From Breoghania corrubedonensis (GTDB lineage: Bacteria; Pseudomonadota; Alphaproteobacteria; Rhizobiales; Stappiaceae), in NCBI RefSeq assembly GCF_003053845.1, contig NZ_QAYG01000002.1, positions 186,001 through 250,000 of the forward strand: a DNA stretch of 64,000 bases, given 5' to 3'. Positions 9,303-18,121 of this stretch are shown piece after piece. The notes beneath the pieces are model-generated. The model saw nothing but the letters and a program-made list of their open reading frames with translations. It was not told the origin of the DNA and did no database searches. The translations under genes and the position numbers were made by a program. Numbering within the stretch: the stretch's first letter is position 1; each line of letters starts with the position of its first letter.

Positions 9303-9632
9303 TTATTTCTTCTCCATGACGCATTGCAGCGGATGCTGATGTTTGCGCGCGAAATCCATGACTTGCGTCACCTTGGTCTCTGCGACCTCGTAGGTGAACA
9401 CGCCGCACTCCCCGACCCCGTGATGGTGAACGTGAAGCATGATGCGGGTGGCGTCCTCCTGATTCTTCTGAAAGAACCGTTCCAGTACATGCACGACGAA
9501 TTCCATCGGCGTGTAATCGTCGTTCAGAATCAGCACGCGATACATGTTTGGCCGTTTGGTCTTCGGCCGTGTCTTGGTGACGACGACGGTTCCCGTGTCC
9601 CCGTCATTATCCCGCCGATTGTCTTTACTCAT
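9303..9632 (-). CDS. clpS: ATP-dependent Clp protease adaptor ClpS
   Basis: A 109-residue N-degron adaptor that delivers substrates with bulky N-terminal residues to ClpA. The family core is present: [20 protein letters not shown], the [17 protein letters not shown] loop, and the terminal HPLQCVMEK. The N-terminal 28 residues (acidic, then [11 protein letters not shown]) form the usual flexible extension. It is the first gene of the clpS-clpA operon; an 870-bp gene-free interval lies upstream. Confidence 0.96.
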   Translation of the reverse strand: MSKDNRRDNDGDTGTVVVTKTRPKTKRPNMYRVLILNDDYTPMEFVVHVLERFFQKNQEDATRIMLHVHHHGVGECGVFTYEVAETKVTQVMDFARKHQHPLQCVMEKK

Positions 9633-10502
9633 CCCCGTCCGGTCTGCCTCGCCGCCGACCCCGTGGCCGACCAGCCCTGCCGTTTGCCTTGGCCTTCCAG
9701 AGATGGAACGACCCGGCCGGCATCATTGTTCCCAACCAGCGCCACCCAGGGCGCTCCGCTTTCATCAACCGGCGACAGCGCGGTGGCAGCAGCCGCCATT
9801 CCTGTCACCATACATTTCGTTCACCAGTTTCGTTCGACAAGCCCCCTAAATCGCGTTTGCCCGATCCAGGTCCCTTGCGGTTACGTTGCCGGCGAGACCG
9901 TCGCCTTTTCAGGGCCGTCACTGCAGGAGAGGAACGTCCTCCCCAGAAACGCAACCCGCCCCCGAAACAATCCGGCTCGAAAAGGCCAGCAAAACCGCCC
10001 CTCGCTCCGAATGTGCGAAGCCGACGCACGGCTCGTTCACATATTTGGCACATCGTCCCGGCGCCCCTTCCGGCAACCCAGAGACCGCGAAACCGGCACC
10101 CAGGCCATCGCAACCCGGCACCTTTGGCGAGAGCAACTGTCCGCCGCTCCGACACTTCATGTAGGTCACATTGTGTGAATTGTAAGCCGCTTGCCGGTCG
10201 GCGCAATGGGGCTTGTCCGCATTCGCTGCGTCAATTTTATCAAAATCGCACGAGGAACAGCCCCCGACACCGCGAAAAATCGCGAGGGGGCATGAGGAAC
10301 CCACCGTTTCCGCCAAGTCCGGCATGCACGGGATGGAGAGTGCGCGAGGGCCGGCTCGAAATGGGGCCGGACACAGGCACATCCCCGCAACGCAAAGAGG
10401 CCCGGCATGCCGGGCCTCCGATCACATCCAACTGTTCACCTTCACGAGAAAGGTCCGCAACGTGAGCTTTCGTCACGAAGATGAAGCCAAACCTTAAGGC
10501 GC
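9633..10502. other. 870-bp interval without a recognisable gene
   Basis: No frame on either strand has a recognisable family, and the long frames here are Pro/Arg-rich products of GC bias. A small odd-centred palindrome TCACATTGTGTGA lies at 10166-10178 and a strong hairpin at 10397-10418. The segment must hold the clpS promoter near its left end; a leader RNA or small RNA is possible but not shown. Confidence 0.5.
10397..10418 (-). terminator. Perfect 22-bp palindrome downstream of the phasin gene
   Basis: GAGGCCCGGCA is followed directly by its exact complement. Read on the minus strand it is followed by CTTTGCG, a weak T-run. It lies 85 bp beyond the phasin stop, so it is most likely that gene's terminator. 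Confidence 0.55.
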
Positions 10503-10838
10503 CTACTTGGACGCCGCCTTGGAGGCCAGCCCCTCATAGGGCTTGTAGATTTCCTTGCCGAGGTCGAGATACATCTCGGAAAGCTTGTTGAACTCGGTGA
10601 CCATATTCTCGTAGGCGCTCTTCATATAGTCCGCCTGAACTTCGAACGCCTTGTCCGGAGCCTTCGCCGCAATCATCTTTTCAAAGGCAGCGGTCGACTC
10701 TTCAACAGACTTCTTCGAGAAATCGGCATACTCGGTCGCGATCGCCTGGAGCCCCTTGGACACGGCGCCAAAGCTCTTGGTCGCCAGATCCACACTCTCC
10801 TTGCTCGCCTTCTGAAATTCATCAATGCCGTTAATCAT
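10503..10838 (-). CDS. phaP: Phasin (Phasin_2 family)
   Basis: A 111-residue, alpha-helical, amphipathic protein with few aromatic residues. The run SFGAVSKGLQAIATEYADFSK and the later SAYENMVTEFNKL are the phasin signature of Rhizobiales. Phasins coat polyhydroxyalkanoate granules. The start MINGIDEF at 10838 is chosen because GAGG lies 10-13 bp upstream and family members begin here; earlier in-frame starts would overlap the operator region. Two TGCACTGCA palindromes upstream suggest control by a PhaR-type repressor. Confidence 0.88.
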   Translation of the reverse strand: MINGIDEFQKASKESVDLATKSFGAVSKGLQAIATEYADFSKKSVEESTAAFEKMIAAKAPDKAFEVQADYMKSAYENMVTEFNKLSEMYLDLGKEIYKPYEGLASKAASK

Positions 10839-10923
10839 CTCACCAAACCTCATCTTCGACTTGCACCAGTGACGAAGTCCCCGGGGAACCTTCCGGGTAC
10901 CAACAACAATAGCGCGCATTATA

Positions 10924-10970
10924 TGCACTGCACAAAATATGTCAACATACGAATATTGCACTGCAATATT
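10924..10970 (-). promoter_or_regulatory. Tandem PhaR-type operator upstream of phaP
   Basis: Two copies of the odd-centred palindrome TGCACTGCA occur at 10924-10932 and 10957-10965. The second is extended to a perfect 19-bp palindrome, AATATTGCACTGCAATATT (10952-10970). Their centres are 33 bp apart, about three helical turns. PhaR regulators of PHA-forming alphaproteobacteria bind TGC/GCA dyads before phaP genes. The rest of the 410-bp divergent interval 10839-11248 shows no further gene. Confidence 0.75.
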
Positions 10971-11248
10971 TAAGACTCCGTCCCGAAGCGAGACGCATCC
11001 GCACAATTTGTCTCGCGGGCTTTACCGATTCGTAACCGCGTTTCTTCATGCTACGGACACATCGTAAAGGCGGCCAGGGAGCCGTCGGGTCCGGTCCTTG
11101 CACAGGCGGGGAGGGCCGAAAAGCAAGGCGGGCGCTGGATTCAGCGTACCACGGACAGACAGGAGCCGTGGCATCGTGCGCCCGAAAGCGTCAATATGTT
11201 CAGGCCGGGATCCGAGCAAGTCCGGCCGGTAATGAGGTTGTCTCGATC

Positions 11249-12712
11249 ATGCATTCGCGTAACCGTCGGTCCGCTACGCTGTCGACGCTGATCAGGTCAT
11301 GGGCGATCCTATGCATCGCCGTCGCCGCCACGCTCGCTGCGGCACCGCCTGCTTCGGCAAACAGCAAATACTCCGGCATCGTGGTCGACGCGAAGACAGG
11401 CAAGGTTCTCTATTCGAACCACGCCAATTCGCGGCGCTATCCCGCGTCGCTGACCAAGATCATGACGCTCTACATCCTGTTCGAGGAACTCGAGGCCGGC
11501 CGGATGTCACTAAACACGCCGCTCAAGGCGTCCCGGCACTCTTCGGGCATGCCGCCGTCCAAGGTGGGGCTGCGGCCGGGCGAAACGATCAAGGTGCGCG
11601 ACGCCATCGGCGCGCTGGTGACCAAATCGGCCAATGATGTCGCCGCCACGGTGGGCGAGAACATCGCAGGGTCCGAGCCCGCCTTCGCGCGCCGCATGAC
11701 CCGCACCGCACACCAGCTCGGCATGCGCAGCACCCAGTTCCGCAACGCGTCGGGTCTGCCGAATAGCAATCAGTACACGACGGCGGCCGACATGGCCCGC
11801 CTCGCCCGTGCCATTCAGGAGCGCTTCCCGACCTACTACAAGTACTTCTCGACGCGCGTCTTCACCTACAAGGGGCGCCGCTATGGCAACCACAATCATC
11901 TTCTCGGCCGCGTGAAGGGTGTCGACGGCATCAAGACCGGCTATATCCGCGCCTCCGGCTTCAACCTTGTCACCTCCGTGCGCGACAAGGGCCGCCATAT
12001 CGTCGCCGTCGTCTTCGGTGGCCGCACCGGCCGTTCGCGCGATGCCCAGATGCGCCAGCTCATCGCGCAGTACCTGCCCAAGGCCAGCACCGGATCGAAG
12101 CGCGACTCGATCGTCATAGCGCGCAAGGCGCCGTTGCCCTCCGCCAAGCCCGGCGATCCGGACCCCGCTCCCATCGTTGTCGCGGAGATTCCGTTGCCCC
12201 CCGTCCTGGCTGGCGACACGGCTGATGACGAGACGACAGACGCCACAGACGATCTTGTGCCGCCGGCTCTCGCGGAAGGCGATGCGGACGCGGAATCGAC
12301 CATCGAGACGGCCAGCATCCTGCCTGCGCCCAAGGCGATTGATGTCGCCATCGCCCGCGCCCACGCAATTGCGCACAAGGCCGAGATAACCGGCAAGCCC
12401 GGCCCCAAGGCCAAGACGATCACGGTTGCCACCGCCCCGGCCGACGCCGCAGCGGTTCCCGAGCGTCCCGCCGGCTGGCATGTGCAGATCGCGGCCGCTC
12501 CCACGGAAGCCGGCGCCCTCGCCATGCTGAAGAAGGCGCAGGAGAAGGCTGCTGGCACCCTCAAGGGTCGCAAGCCCTTTACCGAAGCCATCCAGAGCGG
12601 TGGCCAGACACTCTATCGCGCGCGCTTTGCCGGCTTCCCCAATCAGGATGCCGCGGTCGCGGCGTGCAAGTCCCTCAAGCGCGCAAAGGTCGGCTGCTAC
12701 GCCACCCAGTGA
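11249..12712 (+). CDS. D-alanyl-D-alanine carboxypeptidase with SPOR domain
   Basis: A 487-residue periplasmic penicillin-binding protein of the DacA/DacF class, which trims the terminal D-Ala of peptidoglycan pentapeptides. The signal peptide covers residues 1-38. The catalytic motifs are S67-L-T-K70, S127-A-N129 and K229-T-G231. A Pro/Ala/Asp-rich linker (about 275-405) leads to a C-terminal SPOR domain (GWHVQIAAAPTEAGAL onward), which binds denuded septal glycan. The start at 11249 has GAGG upstream; the longer in-frame start at 11048 would precede the signal peptide by 67 residues. It is divergent from the phasin gene. Confidence 0.92.
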   Translation: MHSRNRRSATLSTLIRSWAILCIAVAATLAAAPPASANSKYSGIVVDAKTGKVLYSNHANSRRYPASLTKIMTLYILFEELEAGRMSLNTPLKASRHSSGMPPSKVGLRPGETIKVRDAIGALVTKSANDVAATVGENIAGSEPAFARRMTRTAHQLGMRSTQFRNASGLPNSNQYTTAADMARLARAIQERFPTYYKYFSTRVFTYKGRRYGNHNHLLGRVKGVDGIKTGYIRASGFNLVTSVRDKGRHIVAVVFGGRTGRSRDAQMRQLIAQYLPKASTGSKRDSIVIARKAPLPSAKPGDPDPAPIVVAEIPLPPVLAGDTADDETTDATDDLVPPALAEGDADAESTIETASILPAPKAIDVAIARAHAIAHKAEITGKPGPKAKTITVATAPADAAAVPERPAGWHVQIAAAPTEAGALAMLKKAQEKAAGTLKGRKPFTEAIQSGGQTLYRARFAGFPNQDAAVAACKSLKRAKVGCYATQ

Positions 12713-12730
12713 AGTTCGAATTGTCGCCTG

Positions 12731-12766
12731 CGGCCGGCGGAGCGTTATGTCCTCCGGCCGTTTCTT
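12731..12766 (+). terminator. Terminator after the carboxypeptidase gene
   Basis: CGGCCGGCGG pairs with CCTCCGGCCG (one mismatch) around a 10-nt loop and is followed by TTTCTT. It begins 18 bp after the stop codon. Confidence 0.65.
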
Positions 12767-12793
12767 GGAAAGCCCCGGCTTTCCCGCCTCCAG

Positions 12794-13525
12794 CTAGTTT
12801 CGCGTACGGGAGGATCCATGATTTCTGAGAAGCCTGTCCTTGGCCTCGTTGATTTTGGCCGCAAGGAACGTAGAGCCCCCCTGATCGGGGTGCATTCGAA
12901 GCATGAGTCGCCGGTGGGCCGCTCGGATTTCCGCCTCCCCGGCGCCGGGCGGAAGCCCAAGCACCTGATAGGCCTCCTGCTCGCTCATGGGGCCCGTGCC
13001 CGGCGTTCCGTCATGCCGCGCTGCTCCATCCGCCTCGAAGTCTACACGCCATCCGGGATGCCGGCGGTCGAGATAAGCTTCGAGTAGGGCGCGGCTCTCG
13101 CCGTCTCCCGCGCTCTCCTGCCACAAAGCCAGTGTCTCGTCGCGCGTCAGCGCGTCGAGATCCCGCCCGTCGAAGGCCCCCGCGATCACCCGGCCGCTCA
13201 AATCACCCGAATCGTGATCGAGTTCCATTTCCAGCATGGCCGAACGCACCGTCGAGCGCTTGCCCGGCGATGGCCGCGAGCGTGTCCGGCCAAAACCGGC
13301 AACACTGCGCCAACCAAGCACCGACAATGCGAGCGCCCCGATGGGCAGGGCAAACGCCAGCCGTCCGCTGAACGCGAATATGGCCGCCACCGTCAATAAC
13401 AGCACGCCGCCCGCCATGCGCACCCAGAAGGCGAGCCGGGCCGGATCTGCGGCGGCGAAGGAATTGGCAAACAGCAGGCCCAGCAGCAAGAGCACGGCGC
13501 CAATCAGAAAAAAGGCCATTCCCAT
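12794..13525 (-). CDS. Membrane-anchored DnaJ-domain protein
   Basis: A 243-residue protein with two or three N-terminal membrane segments (MAFFLIGAVLLLLGLLFANSF; a second pair at about 35-75) and a C-terminal J domain starting at about residue 183 (EQEAYQVLGLPPGAGEAEI). The J domain keeps the HPD tripeptide (MHPDQGG). The layout resembles Pam18/TIM14-type or DjlA-like J proteins that recruit DnaK at the membrane. Its ATG directly follows the TAA of the VWA gene (no intervening base), so the two are translationally coupled. The client is unknown. Confidence 0.82.
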   Translation of the reverse strand: MGMAFFLIGAVLLLLGLLFANSFAAADPARLAFWVRMAGGVLLLTVAAIFAFSGRLAFALPIGALALSVLGWRSVAGFGRTRSRPSPGKRSTVRSAMLEMELDHDSGDLSGRVIAGAFDGRDLDALTRDETLALWQESAGDGESRALLEAYLDRRHPGWRVDFEADGAARHDGTPGTGPMSEQEAYQVLGLPPGAGEAEIRAAHRRLMLRMHPDQGGSTFLAAKINEAKDRLLRNHGSSRTRN

Positions 13526-14272
13526 TTAGCTCCGCATCTGGCCGATGAGTGCGCGCGCGCCCGTGTCACCGCGTTTGCCGAGATCCTCCAGCGCCGCCCT
13601 TCCGCCGGCCGCATAGGTCGCGACGGCGCTCAAAAGCTCGCGCAGCTCCTTTGCCGAAGCCGTGGAAAACCGACAGAAGGCGCCGCCCGTCAGCCGCGCG
13701 ATCTCGCGAAAGGTCGCTTCCGCCGCTGGTTCGGCACCTTCCTGAAACAGGAAGGCCGGCACGCCCAGCAGCCCGAGTTCTCCGGCGAGCGCGCACAGGT
13801 CGTCGGCCTTTTCCTCCATGCAATCGCCCACATAGACAAGCGCTTGAACCTTGCGCGTCCGCGTCTCGTTGATCGCATGACGCAGCACCTTACGGATCTG
13901 CGTATGTCCGCCACGGCAGTCGATCCGGCTCATCAGCGCGCCGAGCTTGCCGGCGTCGCCCGCCCACTTGCTCGCCCTGCATTCGCCCAGGCCCCGGAAA
14001 TAGACGAGTTGCACATCGAGCCCGCCAATGGCGGCGGTGACCTCGAACATGTCGCCCTGAATGGCACACGCACGATCCCACGTCGGCTGCCGGCTCATCG
14101 TGGCATCGAGAGCGAAGATCAGCCGTCCTCTTCCCGCTGCAGAAGCCGGCTGTTCCAACGCCAGCGCCCGCGTCTGCTCAAGGAAAGCGTCGATCTCGCC
14201 ACGGCTGGAGCGCTGCCGAACCTCCGGCGTCGTACCGGCCTCGCGCCGTGTCGGCGTTTTCTCCTCGGCCAT
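13526..14272 (-). CDS. VWA-domain protein
   Basis: A 248-residue protein with a von Willebrand factor A-like fold. The metal-ion site motif appears as DATMS (residues 55-59) in a strand-forming context (GRGRLIFALDATMSRQPTW), and a second strand KVQALVYVGDCMEEKADDL follows the expected spacing. There is no signal peptide. This conserved alphaproteobacterial gene is commonly beside a J-domain protein gene, and here its stop abuts that start. Function is unknown; VWA proteins usually mediate metal-dependent protein binding. Confidence 0.75.
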   Translation of the reverse strand: MAEEKTPTRREAGTTPEVRQRSSRGEIDAFLEQTRALALEQPASAAGRGRLIFALDATMSRQPTWDRACAIQGDMFEVTAAIGGLDVQLVYFRGLGECRASKWAGDAGKLGALMSRIDCRGGHTQIRKVLRHAINETRTRKVQALVYVGDCMEEKADDLCALAGELGLLGVPAFLFQEGAEPAAEATFREIARLTGGAFCRFSTASAKELRELLSAVATYAAGGRAALEDLGKRGDTGARALIGQMRS

Positions 14273-14470
14273 GCTGTGGATCCTCCTCGCTCATCGTGCC
14301 TTGGCCCCAATTTGGAGTGCCGTACCGCTCCCCGCAAGAAATCAGGCTCTTTTGCACTGCCGCGATGCGCAATTGTCGTTCCGCTGCTCAACGATAGTGC
14401 ATTCCCACCTGCGCTCTGCTAGACCCCTGCGCACCAATACCGATCCCCATGAACGATCCGGAGAGAGCCC

Positions 14471-15331
14471 GTGACGGCCCCGGCAACACCCCGCCTCATT
14501 CGCACCACCAAAGACCTTCAGGCTTGGTCCGACAGCTGCCGCATGGACGGCCGAAGCATCGCCATGGTTCCCACCATGGGCGCCCTCCATGCCGGACACC
14601 TGTCCCTCGTCGAAGCCGCCGCCGCGAAGGCCGACGCCGTCGTCGTGTCGATCTTCGTCAATCCGACTCAGTTCGGCCCCGGCGAGGATTTCGACGCCTA
14701 TCCGCGAACAGAAGCCTCCGACGTGGAAAAGCTGACGGGACGCGGCGTGGAGGTCGTCTTCGCTCCCAATGCGGCGGAGATGTATCCGGAAGGGTTTGCG
14801 ACCACCATAACCGTGGACGGCCCGGCGAGCGGACTGGAGACCGATTTCCGCCCGCATTTCTTCGCCGGCGTCGCCACCGTGGTGACGAAGCTGCTGCTCG
14901 CGGCACGGCCGCACCATGCCTTCTTCGGCGAAAAGGACTACCAGCAGCTTCTCGTGGTCAAGCGGCTCAGCCGCGATCTCAACATCGGCACGGAGATCGT
15001 CGGCCGCCCGACCGTACGCGAGGCCGATGATCTCGCCCTGTCCTCCCGCAACGCCTATCTGGATGCTCCCGCCCGGCACAGCGCGAGCCGGCTTCCGGCA
15101 GTCTTGCGACATGTGGTGGTGGCACTTGAAGCCGGAGCCCCGGCGGAGACCGCGCTCGCCGACGGCCGTGCGGCGCTCCAGCATGAGGGCTTCGAGGTGG
15201 ACTATCTCTCTCTGTGCGACGCGGACACTCTGGCCACCCCGCAGCCCGGCAAGCCTCGCCGCCTTCTGGTCGCGGCCCGGATCGGCACGACGCGTCTGAT
15301 CGACAACATGGCGGTCGCGCCGGGTATCTGA
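14471..15331 (+). CDS. panC: Pantoate-beta-alanine ligase
   Basis: A 286-residue pantothenate synthetase, joining pantoate and beta-alanine with ATP in coenzyme A biosynthesis. The nucleotidyltransferase motifs are visible: MGALHAGHLS with H40 and H43, the FVNPTQFGPGEDFDAYPR substrate region, the GEKDYQQL loop, and LSSRNAYL in the KMSKS position. The start is GTG at 14471 with GGAGAG 5 bp upstream. The usual partner panB is not adjacent on either side in this window. Confidence 0.96.
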   Translation: MTAPATPRLIRTTKDLQAWSDSCRMDGRSIAMVPTMGALHAGHLSLVEAAAAKADAVVVSIFVNPTQFGPGEDFDAYPRTEASDVEKLTGRGVEVVFAPNAAEMYPEGFATTITVDGPASGLETDFRPHFFAGVATVVTKLLLAARPHHAFFGEKDYQQLLVVKRLSRDLNIGTEIVGRPTVREADDLALSSRNAYLDAPARHSASRLPAVLRHVVVALEAGAPAETALADGRAALQHEGFEVDYLSLCDADTLATPQPGKPRRLLVAARIGTTRLIDNMAVAPGI

Positions 15332-15398
15332 GGAAACGGGCGGCCTGGCAATGCGCGCAGTGCCGGTGCCCCACCCCCGCGATATCTGAATTCCCGTC

Positions 15399-15833
15399 CT
15401 ACAGCAGTCCCAGCTCGGCCAGTTGGCGGCGCATCTCCGCAGGCATGTCGGGCGCGTCGGAAACGGTGTGCGCGTCTCGCGGCGCATCCTCCGGCTTGAG
15501 ATAGCGCCAGCCCTGGAACGGGCGGCGCGGCTGCGTCTCGGTTCGCACGAGAAGCGGCTCCATGACGAGTTCGCACCGCTTCACGCCAGACGCATCGGTG
15601 AAGGGGCGAATGTCAGTCAATGGCGAGCGCACCTGAACCTGGCCCTTGATCACCCAGTAGAGCGAACCGCCATCCAGGATCTCCTCGCGCCGCGACGGCA
15701 CCATGCGGGTGACATGGATGCGCTCCCATTCACGGCCCGCTTCACGCGCCTCATCACGCGAAAAGTCGATCCAGGCCTGAAGGTCTTCCACGGAATCGAC
15801 GCCGACACAGAGTTTGACGAGATGGAGGGTCAT
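15399..15833 (-). CDS. DUF1489 family protein
   Basis: A 144-residue cytoplasmic protein matching DUF1489 (COG5458), a family confined largely to Alphaproteobacteria. Conserved stretches include LHLVKLCVGVDSVEDLQAW, ILDGGSLYWVIKGQVQVRSP and RRPFQGWRYL. Function is unknown. It converges on panC and is followed on its own strand, 66 bp upstream of its ATG, by the end of the methylcrotonyl-CoA carboxylase alpha gene, so it may be read through from that gene. Confidence 0.88.
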   Translation of the reverse strand: MTLHLVKLCVGVDSVEDLQAWIDFSRDEAREAGREWERIHVTRMVPSRREEILDGGSLYWVIKGQVQVRSPLTDIRPFTDASGVKRCELVMEPLLVRTETQPRRPFQGWRYLKPEDAPRDAHTVSDAPDMPAEMRRQLAELGLL

Positions 15834-15897
15834 GGGGCTGATTTAGCAGCTGTCGGCTCCCAGTCAAAGCCGGCCGGGCGTTATTCACAGCACCGCC

Positions 15898-17832
15898 TCA
15901 GCCAGCCTCCTCCATCACCAGTTCCTCCAGCAGGACAATCGCCGCCCCCTGCTCGACCTGATCGCCCTCACTCGCCTGGACGCGCTCCACCCGCCCGTCG
16001 CGCGGCGACGTGACCGCATGTTCCATCTTCATCGCCTCGACGATGAAGAGCCGGTCGCCACGCGCGACCTCGGCACCTTCCTCGACGAAGACCGCGATGA
16101 CCTTGCCATGCATCGGCGCTGTGACGGCGGCGTGCCCGCTGTCGTCCTCCGCCTCGCGCAGCAGGCTGTCGGCAAGCGCCACCTTGACCGCGCGCCCGGC
16201 CTCCAGCGCGACAACCCCGCCGGCAACACGCACGACGTCCGCATCTGCCATGCCCGAGCGCTCCAGCGCTCCGCCATGCCAGCGCAGCCGCATCTCGCGT
16301 TCCTCGCCATTGACCTCCACACGAACGCCAACCTCCCTGTCCCCGGAGAGCTGGAAGGCATCGCACACAGACCAGGGATCGCGCCATTCACCCGGCTGCG
16401 CCGTCTTCTCCTGCGACCCGACCAGCAGCGAAAGCGCCGCCTCGATCGCCGCCTGCGAGACTTCTGCGCCTGTGAGCGTGGCGATTTCCCGGTCGATCAG
16501 CCCCGTATCGAAACCGCCCGCGCGCACAGCCGGGTGATCGACGAGCGCGCGCAGGAAGGCCAGATTGCATTGTGGGCCGGCAACGGCCGTGCGTGCGAGC
16601 GCTCCGGACAGCCGGTCGAGAGCCTCCGCCCGGGTGCTTCCATGAGCGATCACCTTGGCGATCATCGGGTCGTAGAACGGCGAGACCTCCGCCCCCTGCT
16701 CCACTCCCGTATCGACGCGGATGCCTTCGCCCTCGGGAAGCCTCAACAGATCGAGCCGCCCGGTCGAGGGCAGGAACCCGTTGTCGGGATCCTCCGCATA
16801 AAGGCGCACTTCCACCGCATGTCCGTGAAGCACGAGGTGCTTCTGTTCCATCGGCAAGGGCTCGCCGGACGCGACCTTGAACTGCCATTCGACGAGATCG
16901 GTACCGGTGACGAGTTCGGTTACCGGATGCTCCACCTGGAGCCGCGTGTTCATTTCCATGAACCAGAAGCCGTCGGGTCTCAGCCCCTTTGACCCGTCCG
17001 CGATGAACTCCACCGTGCCCGCGCCCACATAGCCGACGGCAAGCGCGGCGGCGACCGCGGCGTCGCCCATCGCCTTGCGCACCTCCTCGCTCATACCGGG
17101 CGCGGGCGCCTCCTCGATCACCTTCTGATGGCGGCGCTGGGCCGAACAGTCACGCTCGAAAAGGTGCACCGCGTTGCCGTGACCGTCGGCGAAGACCTGG
17201 ATCTCGACATGGCGGGGATTGGTCACGAATTTCTCGATCAGCACGCGCGGATCGCCGAAGGCGTTCTGCGCCTCGCGCTTGGCCGAGGTCAGCGCGTCAT
17301 CGAATTCGATGACCTTGTCAACGCGGCGCATGCCCTTGCCGCCGCCACCCGCGACAGCCTTGATCAGCACCGGATAGCCGATCTCATAGGCTTTCTGGCG
17401 CAGGAACTGCGGATCCTGAAGGTCGCCATGATAGCCCGGCACCACCGGCACGCCGGCCTTCTCCATCAGCGCCTTGGCCCCGTCCTTCAGCCCCATGGCG
17501 CGGATGGCGGAGGCCGGAGGCCCGACGAAGACGATGCCCGCGCGCTCGCAGGCTTCCGCAAATCCCGCGTTCTCGGAAAGGAACCCGTAGCCCGGATGGA
17601 TCGCCTCCGCCCCGCTCTGGCGCGCGGCCGCAAGGATCTTTTCGATATCGAGATAGGATTCGGACGCCGGGGCGGGACCGATCGCGACAGCCTCGTCGGC
17701 AAGCCGTACATGCAGCGCGTCACGATCGGCCTGCGAATAGACCGCGATCGTGCGCAGCCCCAGCCGGCGCGCAGTCTTGATGATCCGGCAGGCGATCTCG
17801 CCCCGGTTGGCGATCAAAAGCGATGTGAGCAT
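15898..17832 (-). CDS. mccA: Methylcrotonyl-CoA carboxylase, biotin-containing alpha subunit
   Basis: A 644-residue protein with the biotin carboxylase N-terminal, ATP-grasp (GGGGKGMR near residue 168) and C-terminal domains, ending in a biotinyl domain with EAMKMEH; the biotin lysine is K602. It makes carboxybiotin for carboxylation of 3-methylcrotonyl-CoA in leucine catabolism. Assignment to MCC rather than propionyl-CoA carboxylase rests on the matching beta subunit and isovaleryl-CoA dehydrogenase genes on the same strand, and on a second, clearly PCC-type alpha subunit at 37549-39558. The cognate mccB is 5.9 kb upstream instead of adjacent. Confidence 0.88.
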   Translation of the reverse strand: MLTSLLIANRGEIACRIIKTARRLGLRTIAVYSQADRDALHVRLADEAVAIGPAPASESYLDIEKILAAARQSGAEAIHPGYGFLSENAGFAEACERAGIVFVGPPASAIRAMGLKDGAKALMEKAGVPVVPGYHGDLQDPQFLRQKAYEIGYPVLIKAVAGGGGKGMRRVDKVIEFDDALTSAKREAQNAFGDPRVLIEKFVTNPRHVEIQVFADGHGNAVHLFERDCSAQRRHQKVIEEAPAPGMSEEVRKAMGDAAVAAALAVGYVGAGTVEFIADGSKGLRPDGFWFMEMNTRLQVEHPVTELVTGTDLVEWQFKVASGEPLPMEQKHLVLHGHAVEVRLYAEDPDNGFLPSTGRLDLLRLPEGEGIRVDTGVEQGAEVSPFYDPMIAKVIAHGSTRAEALDRLSGALARTAVAGPQCNLAFLRALVDHPAVRAGGFDTGLIDREIATLTGAEVSQAAIEAALSLLVGSQEKTAQPGEWRDPWSVCDAFQLSGDREVGVRVEVNGEEREMRLRWHGGALERSGMADADVVRVAGGVVALEAGRAVKVALADSLLREAEDDSGHAAVTAPMHGKVIAVFVEEGAEVARGDRLFIVEAMKMEHAVTSPRDGRVERVQASEGDQVEQGAAIVLLEELVMEEAG

Positions 17833-17990
17833 AGGTCCCCTGAACGTTCCCTTAGGCCCGGTATGCGGGCTCGATCTGGCGTCAGAGGAAAGCCCAGCGG
17901 GAGCGGAACCGCAAGACCCGCAAGTGACGTTTGGTCAGGATAAGCGTTTTTCGGGTGGGGCCGACCCGTTATGTTGCTGAACTATCCACC

Positions 17991-18079
17991 GTCATTGCCC
18001 GGCGAAGTCCGGGCAATCCACCGCCAGTCGCAACATGCCCGGAAAGCGCTGGATCTCCCGGACAAAGCCGGGGGATGAC
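17991..18079. repeat. Compound palindromic (REP-like) intergenic element
   Basis: The ends are GTCATTGCCCGG and, inverted, CCGGGGGATGAC. Inside, two hairpins are visible: TTGCCCGG/CCGGGCAA around CGAAG, and CTCCCGG/CCGGGGG around ACAAAG. A lone half-site GTCATTGCCCGG recurs at 63235-63246. Elements with these ends are widespread in Rhizobiales genomes. It occupies the 289-bp gap between mccA and the hydrolase gene. Confidence 0.7.
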
Positions 18080-18121
18080 GATGGAGGGATCGCGATGCTC
18101 TTGCCTCTTTCCCCGCCAGCT

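Noticed and set aside
9689-10465. A 258-codon frame in the clpS-phasin gap
   Set aside because: The product is Pro/Arg/Ser-rich without structure, and several other frames overlap it. There is no ribosome-binding site or similarity.
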